From Sabulibacter ruber (GTDB taxonomy: Bacteria > Bacteroidota > Bacteroidia > Cytophagales > Hymenobacteraceae): a stretch of 64,000 nt of DNA. The translations under genes were made by a program, and so were the position numbers. Within the stretch, counting starts at the first letter, position 1. Each line of letters starts with the position of its first letter. Below, piece by piece: positions 35,251 through 43,649 of this stretch. The notes under the pieces were generated by a model. That model was not told the origin of the DNA, made no database searches, and was given only the letters and a program-made list of their open reading frames with translations. The stretch spans positions 1,736,001 through 1,800,000 of the forward strand of contig NZ_JAFFID010000001.1 of assembly GCF_017355955.1 (NCBI RefSeq), written 5' to 3'.

Positions 35251-35414
35251 GGTAAGTGTTCCGGCGTGCGCCGATCTAGTCATCAGTTTCTCCTTTGTAC
35301 GAGAAGCACCAGCAGAAACATTCTGCAAAGGTGCGATTTCTTTCTGGGTTTTGCAGAGCCCGCCAGAAGATAGAATTCTGATGAGTCAAAGAGGACCAGC
35401 CCATTGCTCTTATC

Positions 35415-35449
35415 GTTTCAGGCCTGCTTCCTGAAAAGAGGTCCAAAAC
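35415..35449. repeat. Intergenic palindrome family, copy 11
   Basis: GTTTCAGGCCTG, CTTCCTGAAAAG, then AGGTCCAAAAC, about 165 bases upstream of the helicase ATG. Confidence 0.68.
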
Positions 35450-35505
35450 AGACAAAGGCACGCCTTGGTGGAATAACAGTTCTGCCGCACTTTACCAGTG
35501 CGAGT

Positions 35506-35542
35506 CATTTCTGGCCTGGTTTTCTTATTTAAGCCGAAAAAC
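35506..35542. repeat. Intergenic palindrome family, copy 12
   Basis: CATTTCTGGCCTGG, TTTTCTTATTT, then AAGCCGAAAAAC, immediately beside the terminator at 35544. Confidence 0.62.
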
Positions 35543-35543
35543 A

Positions 35544-35577
35544 AAAAAGCGGTCAGTTACTTAACTGACCGCTTTAG
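35544..35577 (-). terminator. Terminator of the DUF3575-like gene
   Basis: AAAGCGGTCAGTTA (35546-35559) pairs perfectly with TAACTGACCGCTTT (35562-35575). On the minus strand the stem is followed by a T-run, and the DUF3575-like gene ends 58 bases away. Confidence 0.82.
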
Positions 35578-35632
35578 GATTTCTGATCTCCGGAAAAATC
35601 AAGCAGAAGGAGGCAAAAGAAAAGCTTTTTTA

Positions 35633-36484
35633 TTAGAACGCAATGCCTAAGCTAAAGCCCAACCCTCTGATGCCCGCAAAAGGTGAATTCCCCTTCACCG
35701 TTACGCCTTGTTCTGTCACGGTGGCGTCTATTTTGGGGCTGCCGGGTAATTCATCGTTGATAGATTCAATGTCTTCCTCCAGATCTCTTCTCTCCTGCGC
35801 ACTCATGGCGCTCAGATCGGCTTTCCCGTCCAGGTTCAGCTTCATTTTGCCGTAGTGTCCTCCCAGAATGTACCAGTCAAAGGTTATTCTGCGGGCAATC
35901 AGCCATTGGGAACCTATCATCAAACCGCCTCCAAAGCCGTTAATATTGCCGTCTATGGGAATGTCGTACGTTCTCAGGTCGGTGTCGTACTCATGGGTGT
36001 AGGCGGCATCCAGGTTCATGTACCGGCCATACAAAGACAGGTAGAAGCCCCGGGCACCTGGTTTCTTACCGGCATAGAACCGAAGTTCCCCGGTATAGGA
36101 TTTATAGGCCACGTTGGATTCCTTGATCTGCTCTACAATGTCCTCTTCGTCCTTCATGTATCTGTCAACTACCTTCTCTACCAGCGGCATAGAGGCCACG
36201 TTGGTTTTAGGCATAAAACCGTACCCCGCCACCAGCGAGATCTTGCGGGTAAGGGAGCGCTCATAGCTGAAGCTGTAGTTGTTAAGGGCAAGGGAAGAAA
36301 GGTTGATTTTGACAATGTTCTTTCTGAACACCTCTTCTTTTTCTTGACGTGGAGCCAAGGTTTGTTCACCCAGCCCAAAGTAGGTTGGCTTGTACCCAGT
36401 GGGAGCATCGCCGGGAGTGGCTGCGGTTTGGGCAACACTTTGAAATACCAGCAGGGAGAGAATGCACGTAAAAATTTTCCTCAT
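35633..36484 (-). CDS. DUF3575-like outer-membrane beta-barrel protein
   Basis: 283 residues. The signal peptide (MRKIFTCILSLLVFQSVAQ) is followed by NIVKINLSSLALNNYSFSYE, the typical start of DUF3575 outer-membrane proteins. Alternating strands follow (SLVAGYGFMP, TGELRFYAGKKP, GFYLSLYGRYMN, GGGLMIGSQWLI) and the protein ends FSLGIAF with a C-terminal Phe, as in outer-membrane barrels. Known members often accompany fimbrial genes, but none is nearby. It is a single-gene unit with its own terminator. Confidence 0.82.
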   Translation of the reverse strand: MRKIFTCILSLLVFQSVAQTAATPGDAPTGYKPTYFGLGEQTLAPRQEKEEVFRKNIVKINLSSLALNNYSFSYERSLTRKISLVAGYGFMPKTNVASMPLVEKVVDRYMKDEEDIVEQIKESNVAYKSYTGELRFYAGKKPGARGFYLSLYGRYMNLDAAYTHEYDTDLRTYDIPIDGNINGFGGGLMIGSQWLIARRITFDWYILGGHYGKMKLNLDGKADLSAMSAQERRDLEEDIESINDELPGSPKIDATVTEQGVTVKGNSPFAGIRGLGFSLGIAF

Positions 36485-36531
36485 ATCTTGTCTATATTAT
36501 ATTTAACATAAGCAAGATTCAATTATGACTT

Positions 36532-36539
36532 TACCTTTG
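36532..36539 (+). promoter_or_regulatory. Isolated -7-like element
   Basis: TACCTTTG followed by C matches TAnnTTTG on the plus strand, but no plus-strand gene follows for 740 bases. It may be a remnant or chance. Confidence 0.25.
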
Positions 36540-36639
36540 CAATACTGTAAAGTAGGTATAATACACGAAGCCTCTCCTCTACTTCCCATTTGAAGCTGCT
36601 TGCTGGCATCATAGCATCCCGGAACTTCCCCTAAGAACT

Positions 36640-36842
36640 TGTCCAGTATCTGGAATACCTCCGTTATCTGAATGGCCAATTCGCGGGTAGGCACCATCAC
36701 CAGGCACTTGATGCCGTCTCTGCGGCCGTGTTGCTTGCGTCAAATCCCAGGGTTCGGTTTTTTGGGGAAGCTGATGAAAAAGCAACTTCTCCTTTGTAGG
36801 AAAAAGCTTCTGCAAAAGGGGTGACTTCCTTCTGGGTTTTCA
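36640..36842 (-). pseudogene. Decayed partial duplicate of the DEAD-box helicase gene
   Basis: Bases 36640-36742 closely match helicase positions about 34960-35050 and still encode MVPTRELAIQITEVFQ (motif Ia region). They then jump to 36783-36842, which matches the helicase upstream region around 35285-35350 (the TTCTCCTTTGTA and CTTCTGGGTTTT blocks). The whole N-terminal part of the helicase, including AQTGTGKT, is missing, so this is an internally deleted remnant. A palindrome-family copy follows in both loci. Confidence 0.75.
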
Positions 36843-36872
36843 GTGAGAGGCGGGGTTTACTAACGGTTTTGC

Positions 36873-36908
36873 GTTTTGGGCCTCTTTTGGAGAAAACCGG
36901 CCCAAAAC
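36873..36908. repeat. Intergenic palindrome family, copy 13
   Basis: GTTTTGGGCCTC, TTTTGGAGAAAA, then CCGGCCCAAAAC. It occupies the place equivalent to copy 11 relative to the helicase sequence. Confidence 0.75.
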
Positions 36909-37278
36909 CTTTCCATCTTTCTTCTGAAATAACTAACTTGAGTAAGCGGTCACAAAACGCCGTTCCCCCTGGATTCCTACAGGAGACAGCCTGCCGGGCG
37001 TTTCCTTCCAGCCCCTGCCGGTCGCCTTCCCCCTTGTGGCCCTTCTCGTGGACCTTGCGCAGCGCTCCCTCCTCTTGCTGCGGCACCTACCTCCACGGAC
37101 CTCTTCTGTACCCCAGATTTCTTTTTAAACCGCTTAACGGAGAAGGACAGCCCAGGAAAAGCACGACCATGGACATACTCCAGGTTTCTAACCCTTACCC
37201 AAAGGCAATCCTTTTGATTTGGCAGCGGGGACATAGCAGGCCCCTTTATGAGATGTAGTACACCAAACCATCATTGCC
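36909..37278. other. Gap after the helicase remnant
   Basis: About 370 bases of GC-rich sequence with several short open frames, none with convincing composition or a recognisable domain. It may be further decayed sequence. Confidence 0.4.
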
Positions 37279-38118
37279 ATGAAAAAGTACCTTTACCTAC
37301 TGGTTTTGCTTTGCAGTGCCTGTGCAAGGCCCATGAGCTCAGAAAACCACCAAACCACCATCACCAAACTCATTGATGACGAAACCTACTTTATTGCCGC
37401 CGCAGATACGTTGAACTGGGCCAAATGCTGGGTCCAGACAGAGGAGGCCCAGTTTACCATGGCCTCGGCCAGAGGTTGCTGGCAACTCAACGGATGGGAC
37501 AGCATCAGAACCAATTTCAGGGGGGCCAGACCATTTAAGCTTGACCTCAAACGCGACAACTACCATTACACCATTGGAGAAAACGTGGCTTATGTCAGTT
37601 TTGACCAGTATGATAACTGGGGAGGATCAGGAAGCTACAGGAAGAAGGAATCGCGCACGCTCAGGAAAGTGGATGACCAATGGAAAATAGTGCAAACAAA
37701 TGTAATTGTGACCTCTTCCTATGACAAACCCAAAGCCCTTTCTTACCACAGCCCGAAAGAAAACCTTCCGGTAGACGAGAAAACCTCTTTCCGCACCAAG
37801 GGTGGCTTGGGTGGCATGTACGCTGGTTTTGTGGAAGTACCGGCCGGCACTGACTTCAGTACCCTGTTTGCGGGCTTGCCGCATGACATGTGTACGTCAC
37901 CGCACTGGGGCTATTTATTTGAAGGCTCCATGAAACTCAGGTACGCCGATGGCCGCGAAGAAATTGTGAACCAGGGAGAAGTCTTTTACTGGCCCGCGCC
38001 GCATACGGGAGTAGTCTTGAAAAATGCCAAATTCATAGACTTCAGCCCCGAGAACGAACACCGGCAAGTCATGAACCACATCGGTAACAAGATGGCCCAG
38101 CAACAGGAAAAGAAATAA
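37279..38118 (+). CDS. Lipoprotein with NTF2-like and cupin domains
   Basis: 279 residues. A lipoprotein signal (LYLLVLLCSAC) is followed by an NTF2/SnoaL-like domain (about 28-145: LIDDETYFIAAADTLNWAKC to LRKVDDQWKIVQTNVIV). A cupin barrel (about 165-265) has AGFVEVPAGTD, HWGYLFEGSMKLRYADG and VFYWPAPHTGVVL. The second His (PHTG) and the HWG His are candidate metal ligands. The two-domain order in one surface lipoprotein is uncommon. Function unknown; binding of a small molecule is the most that can be said. Confidence 0.78.
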   Translation: MKKYLYLLVLLCSACARPMSSENHQTTITKLIDDETYFIAAADTLNWAKCWVQTEEAQFTMASARGCWQLNGWDSIRTNFRGARPFKLDLKRDNYHYTIGENVAYVSFDQYDNWGGSGSYRKKESRTLRKVDDQWKIVQTNVIVTSSYDKPKALSYHSPKENLPVDEKTSFRTKGGLGGMYAGFVEVPAGTDFSTLFAGLPHDMCTSPHWGYLFEGSMKLRYADGREEIVNQGEVFYWPAPHTGVVLKNAKFIDFSPENEHRQVMNHIGNKMAQQQEKK

Positions 38119-38183
38119 ACTGGTGCAGACCAGAGCCTCCCCGGCCAGAGTTCTGCACGTAATCAGCTTCCCTGAAGTGGTTT

Positions 38184-38238
38184 GTTTTAAGGCCTCTTTT
38201 CAGAAATCAAGCCTTTTTATGAAAAGAGGCCTTAAAAC
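38184..38238. repeat. Intergenic palindrome family, copy 14 (18-bp perfect arms)
   Basis: GTTTTAAGGCCTCTTTTC (38184-38201) pairs perfectly with 38221-38238. The 19-base loop contains a second CAGAAATCAAGCCTTTTTAT right arm, as if two copies overlapped. Located 65 bases after the lipoprotein stop. Confidence 0.88.
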
Positions 38239-38446
38239 AGAGTATGCCCTAACCTTAGCATTACAAAGGCTTTGTCTGCCGAAGTCTACTTTTCTATATA
38301 ACTTTTCTGCACCCTGCCTGTTAGGCTGCCAGAAGTCAGAAACACCGGGTTAGAGGCAAATTTTCTGCTTTTCAAAACTTAAATCCTAAGAAACCGTTAT
38401 TCGCGCAGACTCGCGTTCTTCTCATGCCTTAGAAGCAGAAAAAAAC

Positions 38447-38454
38447 TAGATTTG
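38447..38454 (+). promoter_or_regulatory. Candidate -7 element of the five-PAS kinase gene
   Basis: TAGATTTG followed by C matches TAnnTTTG, 91 bases before the ATG at 38546. No good TTG -33 element is visible. Confidence 0.45.
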
Positions 38455-38545
38455 CCTTGGCGTAGGCTTCCCCCCAGACTACCTCAAGAAGTACCTTGGC
38501 CAAGTGCCGGTCAAGTGCTTTTTTACTGTGTTTTCATCAACTTAC

Positions 38546-41281
38546 ATGACAGATATTCTACACCCCATTCAGGATGTTCCCGAAATCACGCTCCAGCCCA
38601 TTGTGGGGGGCGGGGAATTAGGAGACCTCATCCGGAATTATGATTGGGCTTCTACCGCCTTGGGGCCAATTCCAGACTGGAGTTTAGGCCTGCGCGCGGC
38701 GGTAAACCTCATGCTGCAATCCCCTGCCCCCATGGTCATACTTTGGGGCGAGGGAGGAACATTGCTTTACAACGATGCCTACAGCGTGCTGGCCGGTCAA
38801 CGGCATCCGGGCATGCTGGGGGCTCAGTATTCTGAAAGCTGGCCCGAAACGGCCCGGTTTATAGGAGACGTGCTTTCCCAGACCCTGCAAGGCAAGGCGC
38901 TTTCTTACCGCAGGCTGCCTTTTACGGTGTACCGAAACAACACTGCCGAAGACATCTGGCTGGACCTGGATTGCAGCCCGCTCCTGGGCGACAACGGCCT
39001 TCCGGCGGGCACTCTCATCATCACCAACGAGACCACCGAGAAAGTACAGGCAGACCTGTCCCTGAAAGAACACCAGGAACGGCTGAACGGGGTTTTCAAC
39101 CAGAAAATGGTGGGCATAGCGGAGTGCGACTTCACCGGCAGATTTGTGTTGGTGAACGACCGGTTCTGTGAGATGGTTGGGCGGTCCAGAGAGGAGCTTT
39201 ACCAGATGAGCATGCAGGAGATCAGCCATCCGGAAGACCTGCCCCAAAACGTAGTTCTGTTCAAGGAGGCCATTAAGAACGGAACGCCCTTTGATATTGA
39301 GAAGCGGTACATCAGGCCAGATGGCTCAGAGGTCTGGGTGCAAAACAACGTTTCGGTTGTAAAGTCTCCTAACGGAGAGGCTTCTTTCATGGTAGCCGTT
39401 TGCCACGAGATCACCCAAAGGAAAAAAGCCGAGAAGCACCAGAAGCTGTTCCTGGCCATGAGCGAGAACTCCCCCAATTTCATAGGCATCGCGGATACCA
39501 AAGGAAAGGTTCTCTATGTGAACCCCACCGGCCGGAAGATGGTGGGGTTAGACAGCCTGCAGGAGGCCCTGAACACCACCGTGATGGATTATTTCCTGGA
39601 GGAAGACAAGCCATTTGTACAGGAGGTCATCTTGCCTGCCCAGGAAAAAGAAGGCTTCTGGAAAGGCGAATTCCGTTTCCGGAACTTCAAAACGGGTGCC
39701 CCTTTAGAGGTAGATTACAACCAGTTTGCGGTAAAAGACACCAAAACCGGCGAGGTCCTGGGAATAGCCACCGTAAGCCCCGATATCACGGCCCGTAAGC
39801 GGGCGGAAGAAGCCATTAAGGAGAGCGAAGAGCGTTTCCGGACCATGGCCGAAGCCTCTGGCCTTCTCATTGCCCAGACCGACCTGGAAGGCAACGCCAT
39901 CTACTTCAACAGAGAATGGATACACCTGACGGGGAGCTCCATGGAAGACCTGCTCAATTTTGGCTGGGCAGAGTACTTCCACCCGGAAGACCGCGAGAGC
40001 TTTGTGCAGGACTACCAGAATGCCTTTGCCAACCGGGAGGTTCTGCGCCGCGAGTTCAGGTTACGGAGCAAGACGGGAGAGTACCGCTGGCAACTGGCGG
40101 TGGTATCGCCCAGGTATGGGCCAAACGGTACCTTTGCCGGGTTCATCAGTTCCTGCGTGGATGTCACTGAAAGCAAATTAGCCGAAGAAGCCCTGGCCGA
40201 AAGCGAAGACCGGTTCAGGACCTTCGCCAATAATATCCAGAACCTGGCCTGGATGGCAGACCCCGAAGGAAACATCACCTGGTACAACCAGCGCTGGTAC
40301 GATTTCACCGGCACCACCTTTGAAGAAGTGCAGGGCTGGGGCTGGCAAAAGCTCCATCACCCAGACCACGTGGAGCTGGTGCTGGCCTATGTAAAAGAAG
40401 CCTGGACCAAGCAGGAAACCTGGGAACTGGTCTTCCCCCTGAGACGCGCCGACGGAGAATACCGCTGGTTTCTGACTCGTGCCTACGCCGTGAAAAACGC
40501 CCAGGGCAAAGTAGTCCGCTGGATTGGCACCAACACCGATATCACGAAGCAGAAAAATGCCGAGGAAGAATTGCAGCGCAGAAACGAGGAACTCCAGCGC
40601 ACCAATAATGACCTGGACAACTTCATCTACACCGCCTCGCATGACCTGAAAGCGCCCATCACCAACATTGAAGGGCTGGTGAACACCCTTATTGAGGATC
40701 TACCGATTGAAATCCTGCGGGTGCCAGAAGTAAACCGGGTCATTTCTCTGATAAGCAGCTCTATTACCAGGTTCAGAACCACCATCAATGACCTGACCGA
40801 GCTTACCAAACTGCAACGGCAGATGGAGGAGGACGTGAGCGTGATTCAGTTGCAGGAGATTTTTGAGGAAATCTGCCAGGATTTATCGGGAACGATCCAG
40901 GAGTCTGCGGCTAAGGTAGAAGCAGACTTCAGCCAGCATCCTTCGCTGCGGTTTTCCAAAAAGAACCTGAGAAGCGTTGTGTATAACCTGGTGTCTAACG
41001 CCATTAAGTACAGATCACCGGAACGGGCACCGCAGATCAGGATTGCCTCCCGGCAGGAACAAGGCTATTGCATCCTGACCATTGAAGACAACGGGTTGGG
41101 CATTGACCAAGCCCAGAAAGACAAGGTCTTCTCCATGTTCAAGCGCCTGCATGACCATGTGGAGGGCACCGGCATTGGGCTGTACATTGTGAAAAAGATC
41201 ATGGAGAACAGTGGCGGCAACATAGAGGTACTGAGCGAAGTAGGGAAAGGAAGCACTTTCACAATCCGCTTTAAGCTATGA
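38546..41281 (+). CDS. Five-PAS sensor histidine kinase
   Basis: 911 residues from the ATG at 38546; the frame extends to a GTG at 38504, which I reject. Five PAS domains of about 125 residues follow one another; the last four open with NGVFNQKMVGIAE, LFLAMSENSPNFIGIA, FRTMAEASGLLIAQ and FRTFANNIQNLAWM. A short coiled coil leads to the DHp helix NFIYTASHDLKAPI with His699. The ATPase domain has N-box LVSNAIKYR, IEDNGLGI and GTGIGLYIVKK. No membrane segment is present, so it is cytoplasmic. It shares its DHp sequence with the kinase at 1-2205. No regulator gene is adjacent. A terminator follows. Confidence 0.95.
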   Translation: MTDILHPIQDVPEITLQPIVGGGELGDLIRNYDWASTALGPIPDWSLGLRAAVNLMLQSPAPMVILWGEGGTLLYNDAYSVLAGQRHPGMLGAQYSESWPETARFIGDVLSQTLQGKALSYRRLPFTVYRNNTAEDIWLDLDCSPLLGDNGLPAGTLIITNETTEKVQADLSLKEHQERLNGVFNQKMVGIAECDFTGRFVLVNDRFCEMVGRSREELYQMSMQEISHPEDLPQNVVLFKEAIKNGTPFDIEKRYIRPDGSEVWVQNNVSVVKSPNGEASFMVAVCHEITQRKKAEKHQKLFLAMSENSPNFIGIADTKGKVLYVNPTGRKMVGLDSLQEALNTTVMDYFLEEDKPFVQEVILPAQEKEGFWKGEFRFRNFKTGAPLEVDYNQFAVKDTKTGEVLGIATVSPDITARKRAEEAIKESEERFRTMAEASGLLIAQTDLEGNAIYFNREWIHLTGSSMEDLLNFGWAEYFHPEDRESFVQDYQNAFANREVLRREFRLRSKTGEYRWQLAVVSPRYGPNGTFAGFISSCVDVTESKLAEEALAESEDRFRTFANNIQNLAWMADPEGNITWYNQRWYDFTGTTFEEVQGWGWQKLHHPDHVELVLAYVKEAWTKQETWELVFPLRRADGEYRWFLTRAYAVKNAQGKVVRWIGTNTDITKQKNAEEELQRRNEELQRTNNDLDNFIYTASHDLKAPITNIEGLVNTLIEDLPIEILRVPEVNRVISLISSSITRFRTTINDLTELTKLQRQMEEDVSVIQLQEIFEEICQDLSGTIQESAAKVEADFSQHPSLRFSKKNLRSVVYNLVSNAIKYRSPERAPQIRIASRQEQGYCILTIEDNGLGIDQAQKDKVFSMFKRLHDHVEGTGIGLYIVKKIMENSGGNIEVLSEVGKGSTFTIRFKL

Positions 41282-41294
41282 TTTAACCCATTGA

Positions 41295-41354
41295 AAAGGT
41301 CTCGCTGGTTTGTGGCTTTTCAGCCGAACGCAAACTGGCGAGACCTTTCTTTTT
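41295..41354 (+). terminator. Terminator of the five-PAS kinase gene
   Basis: AAAGGTCTCGC (41295-41305) pairs perfectly with GCGAGACCTTT (41338-41348), with further inner pairing, and is followed by CTTTTT. Confidence 0.85.
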
Positions 41355-41477
41355 GGCTCCCAAGCCTCTGGAGAACAGAACAGGCTCCCGCTTTATATAG
41401 AACTTTGCTAATGTTCCAGATATTCGTAATTTAGGTTCCGTTTTCCGGCTGCTACTCCTAAAATTCCTTGAAACCAT

Positions 41478-41873
41478 ATGAAAAGCATTGCATCTAAGGG
41501 CATGGTCCTCATCTTCGGCCTTACCATTGTTTTCCATCTTCTGGTTTTAGCCTCGGTTGTTCCGTTCACCATAGTGGGTGGCGGGCGCATCACAACGCAG
41601 GAAGAGATGTACCAGCTTGAAACGTCGGCCTTGCTCCTGAATGTGCTTTTCTTTTTCATCGCCTTGCTGCAGGCGGGCTATCTGCGCCTGAACGTTTCTC
41701 CCAGGCTGCTCACAGGTGCCATGTGGATCATGTTTGGGATCTTCTTGCTGAACACGGTAGGCAACCTGTTTTCCAATAGCCCTCTAGAGAAACTCATCTT
41801 CACACCGGTAACGCTTCTTCTGGCGGTATTCTCAGTAACCCTTGCCGTGAGCCGCAGCAACAAAACGGCATAA
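41478..41873 (+). CDS. Four-helix membrane protein, unknown
   Basis: 131 residues with four hydrophobic segments (about 9-31, 47-66, 78-97, 105-123). A short periplasmic-type loop GGGRITTQEEMYQLE follows the first. No recognised family; the layout resembles small DUF-type inner-membrane proteins. It is probably its own unit, with a palindrome copy 70 bases after the stop. Confidence 0.78.
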   Translation: MKSIASKGMVLIFGLTIVFHLLVLASVVPFTIVGGGRITTQEEMYQLETSALLLNVLFFFIALLQAGYLRLNVSPRLLTGAMWIMFGIFLLNTVGNLFSNSPLEKLIFTPVTLLLAVFSVTLAVSRSNKTA

Positions 41874-41943
41874 GTTCATCCACCATAAAGCAAGAGCCGC
41901 TCCTGCCCTTTTCTGGCGTCTTCTAGTCCCCAAGCCTTCGTTT

Positions 41944-41979
41944 GTTTTGAAGCTGTTTTCCTGAAAACAGAGGTAAAAC
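41944..41979. repeat. Intergenic palindrome family, copy 15
   Basis: GTTTTGAAGCTG, TTTTCCTGAAAA, then CAGAGGTAAAAC. The core CTGTTTTC/GAAAACAG pairs perfectly. Located 70 bases after the membrane-protein stop, in a 411-base gap otherwise without features. Confidence 0.75.
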
Positions 41980-42284
41980 GGTTGATGTTGCTTTACCTGA
42001 CAGGGGTACAATCTAGCTTTATCATAGATTTATTTGTACTTTCATCTTGCCACTCGGGCTGCCGTCATTGGCAGATTATGTAAGCAGACCCTTCTCTCCT
42101 TGAGCGAGATACGAACCTTCACCTCTCCTAATTACCTCTCCCCTATACCCCACCGAAAGCAGGAGCCTTCTCCTCTTTCTTCATGCATTGTTCTAACAAG
42201 TGAGTGGAGTTCAGAAACCACTGCAAAAACGAGGCGTACCCGAAAAGCCACACGAGTAGGTCAAACCTTTTACTTCCATATAAG

Positions 42285-42557
42285 ATGCCCAAGTTTGTAA
42301 TTGAACGGGAAATACCGGGTGCCGGCACTCTCACTCCCGACCAACTGAAAAGCATTTCACAGACTTCCTGCGGAGTGCTCAGCAATATGGGGCCGCAGAT
42401 TCAGTGGCTGCAGAGTTATGTTACCGGCGACAAAATCTATTGCGTCTACATTGCCCCTGATGAGGAGATGATTCGGGAACATGCCCGGCAAGGCGGTTTT
42501 CCAGCTAACTCCGTTAAGCAGGTTTCCACGGTCATTGATCCAACCACCGCTGAATAA
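42285..42557 (+). CDS. DUF4242 (SCO4226-like) small protein
   Basis: 90 residues from the ATG at 42285. Starts MPKFVIEREIPGAGTLT and contains QWLQSYVTGDKIYCVYIAPDE, EEMIREHARQGGFPAN and a final V(S/T)xVIDPTT. This is the DUF4242 ferredoxin-like fold; one member (SCO4226) was described as nickel-binding. The frame extends upstream to 42204, but without typical sequence. An NmrA-family gene follows 162 bases later. Confidence 0.85.
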   Translation: MPKFVIEREIPGAGTLTPDQLKSISQTSCGVLSNMGPQIQWLQSYVTGDKIYCVYIAPDEEMIREHARQGGFPANSVKQVSTVIDPTTAE

Positions 42558-42653
42558 GAAGAAAAAACAGCAACGTAATCGGCCATAATGGTCTGAGGCT
42601 TTCCAATTATTTCCTCCAATGCCAAACAGTGCCATCCTCTGTATGGAGGGATC

Positions 42654-42692
42654 GTTTTTGGCCTGTTATTTTTAAAAAGGCCAATTTCTAAA
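42654..42692. repeat. Intergenic palindrome family, copy 16
   Basis: GTTTTTGGCCTG, TTATTTTTAAAAA, then GGCCAATTTCTAAAC. It lies 28 bases before the NmrA gene ATG, in the leader or spacer, not at a 3' end. Confidence 0.65.
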
Positions 42693-42719
42693 CCCCGTTC
42701 ATAAATCCACCTTACGACT

Positions 42720-43583
42720 ATGGACTCTTCTAGAACTATTTTTGTGACGGGTGCCACCGGCAAACAAGGTGGGGCAGTTACAAGGCATTTGCTTACAAAT
42801 GGTTTTAGGGTGAAGGCACTAACCCGAAAGCCCAACTCCCCTGCCGCCCAACAGTTGAAGCAGCTGGGGGCCGAAATAGTCCAGGGCGATTTAGACAAAC
42901 CAGAAACCATTGGTCATCATCTGGCTGGGGTGGCTGGGGTATTCAGTGTACAGGCTTTTGAGCAGGGCACCCAAAAGGAAATACAGCAGGGCATTGCCTT
43001 AATTGACCTGGCTGTTCAGAACAAAGTACCTCATTTCATTTACTCCTCCGTTACCGGTGCCGATCACCCGACGGGCATTCCGCATTGGGAGAGCAAAGGG
43101 AAAATTGAGCAGTACCTCAAAGAAACGGACCTTTCTTACACCATTCTGCGGCCTTCATCCCTGTATGAGAACTTTCTGATTCCGCAGGTGGCCAAGGGCA
43201 TCAGGCAAGGCAAGCTTGTTTCTCCGGTGAACAAAGAGGTACTGCAGCAATTTATCAGCACCCAGGATATTGGAGCCATCAGTGCTCAAATCTTTACAGA
43301 TCCCGGGCGTTACCAGGGTCAAACCCTTACCCTGGCCGCCGAACAGCTAACCCTTGCTCAGGTGGCCGCCATCTTCTCAGAAGTACTGGGCAAAGAAATC
43401 AGGTACCAGAAGCTGCCCATGTTCATTACCCGGCTGTTCATGGGTCGGGATTTGTACAAGATGTTCAAATGGGTGAATGAGCACGATGCCGTATTTTTAA
43501 AAGATCTCCCGACTTTCAGACAAGAACACCCCCACCTGAAAAGCCTTCGGGATTGGATACGGGAACAGTTTCCCACCGCCTGA
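42720..43583 (+). CDS. NmrA-family NAD(P)-binding protein
   Basis: 287 residues. The Rossmann start is IFVTGATGKQGGAVTRHLL, followed by VKALTRKP (a Arg after strand 2, suggesting NADPH) and GDLDKPETI. HFIYSSVTGADHPTGIPHWE, SKGKIEQYLKE and YTILRPSSLYENF are typical of NmrA/HSCARG redox sensors; the classical SDR Tyr-x-x-x-Lys is absent, so it may sense NADP(H) rather than catalyse. Terminator shared with the convergent glycosidase gene. Confidence 0.9.
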   Translation: MDSSRTIFVTGATGKQGGAVTRHLLTNGFRVKALTRKPNSPAAQQLKQLGAEIVQGDLDKPETIGHHLAGVAGVFSVQAFEQGTQKEIQQGIALIDLAVQNKVPHFIYSSVTGADHPTGIPHWESKGKIEQYLKETDLSYTILRPSSLYENFLIPQVAKGIRQGKLVSPVNKEVLQQFISTQDIGAISAQIFTDPGRYQGQTLTLAAEQLTLAQVAAIFSEVLGKEIRYQKLPMFITRLFMGRDLYKMFKWVNEHDAVFLKDLPTFRQEHPHLKSLRDWIREQFPTA

Positions 43584-43591
43584 AAACAGCA

Positions 43592-43628
43592 AGGCCTCGT
43601 TCTTTCCATGGTGGAGAAAACGAGGCCT
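43592..43628. terminator. Bidirectional terminator
   Basis: AGGCCTCGTT (43592-43601) pairs with AACGAGGCCT (43619-43628) with further inner pairing through CCATGG. It lies between convergent stops at 43583 and 43650. Confidence 0.8.
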
Positions 43629-43649
43629 CGCGGTAGAAGAAGGCAGTAC

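Noticed and set aside
33973-35373. A 466-codon plus-strand open frame antisense to the DEAD-box helicase
   Set aside because: It mirrors a fully conserved helicase and its translation has no domain-like pattern; a codon-bias shadow.
36977-37234. GC-rich minus-strand frame of 85 codons
   Set aside because: Low-complexity Gly/Arg-rich translation without a family pattern; likely decayed or non-coding sequence.
38504-38545. GTG start 42 bases upstream for the five-PAS kinase
   Set aside because: GTG starts are unusual here and the ATG at 38546 begins the family-like sequence.
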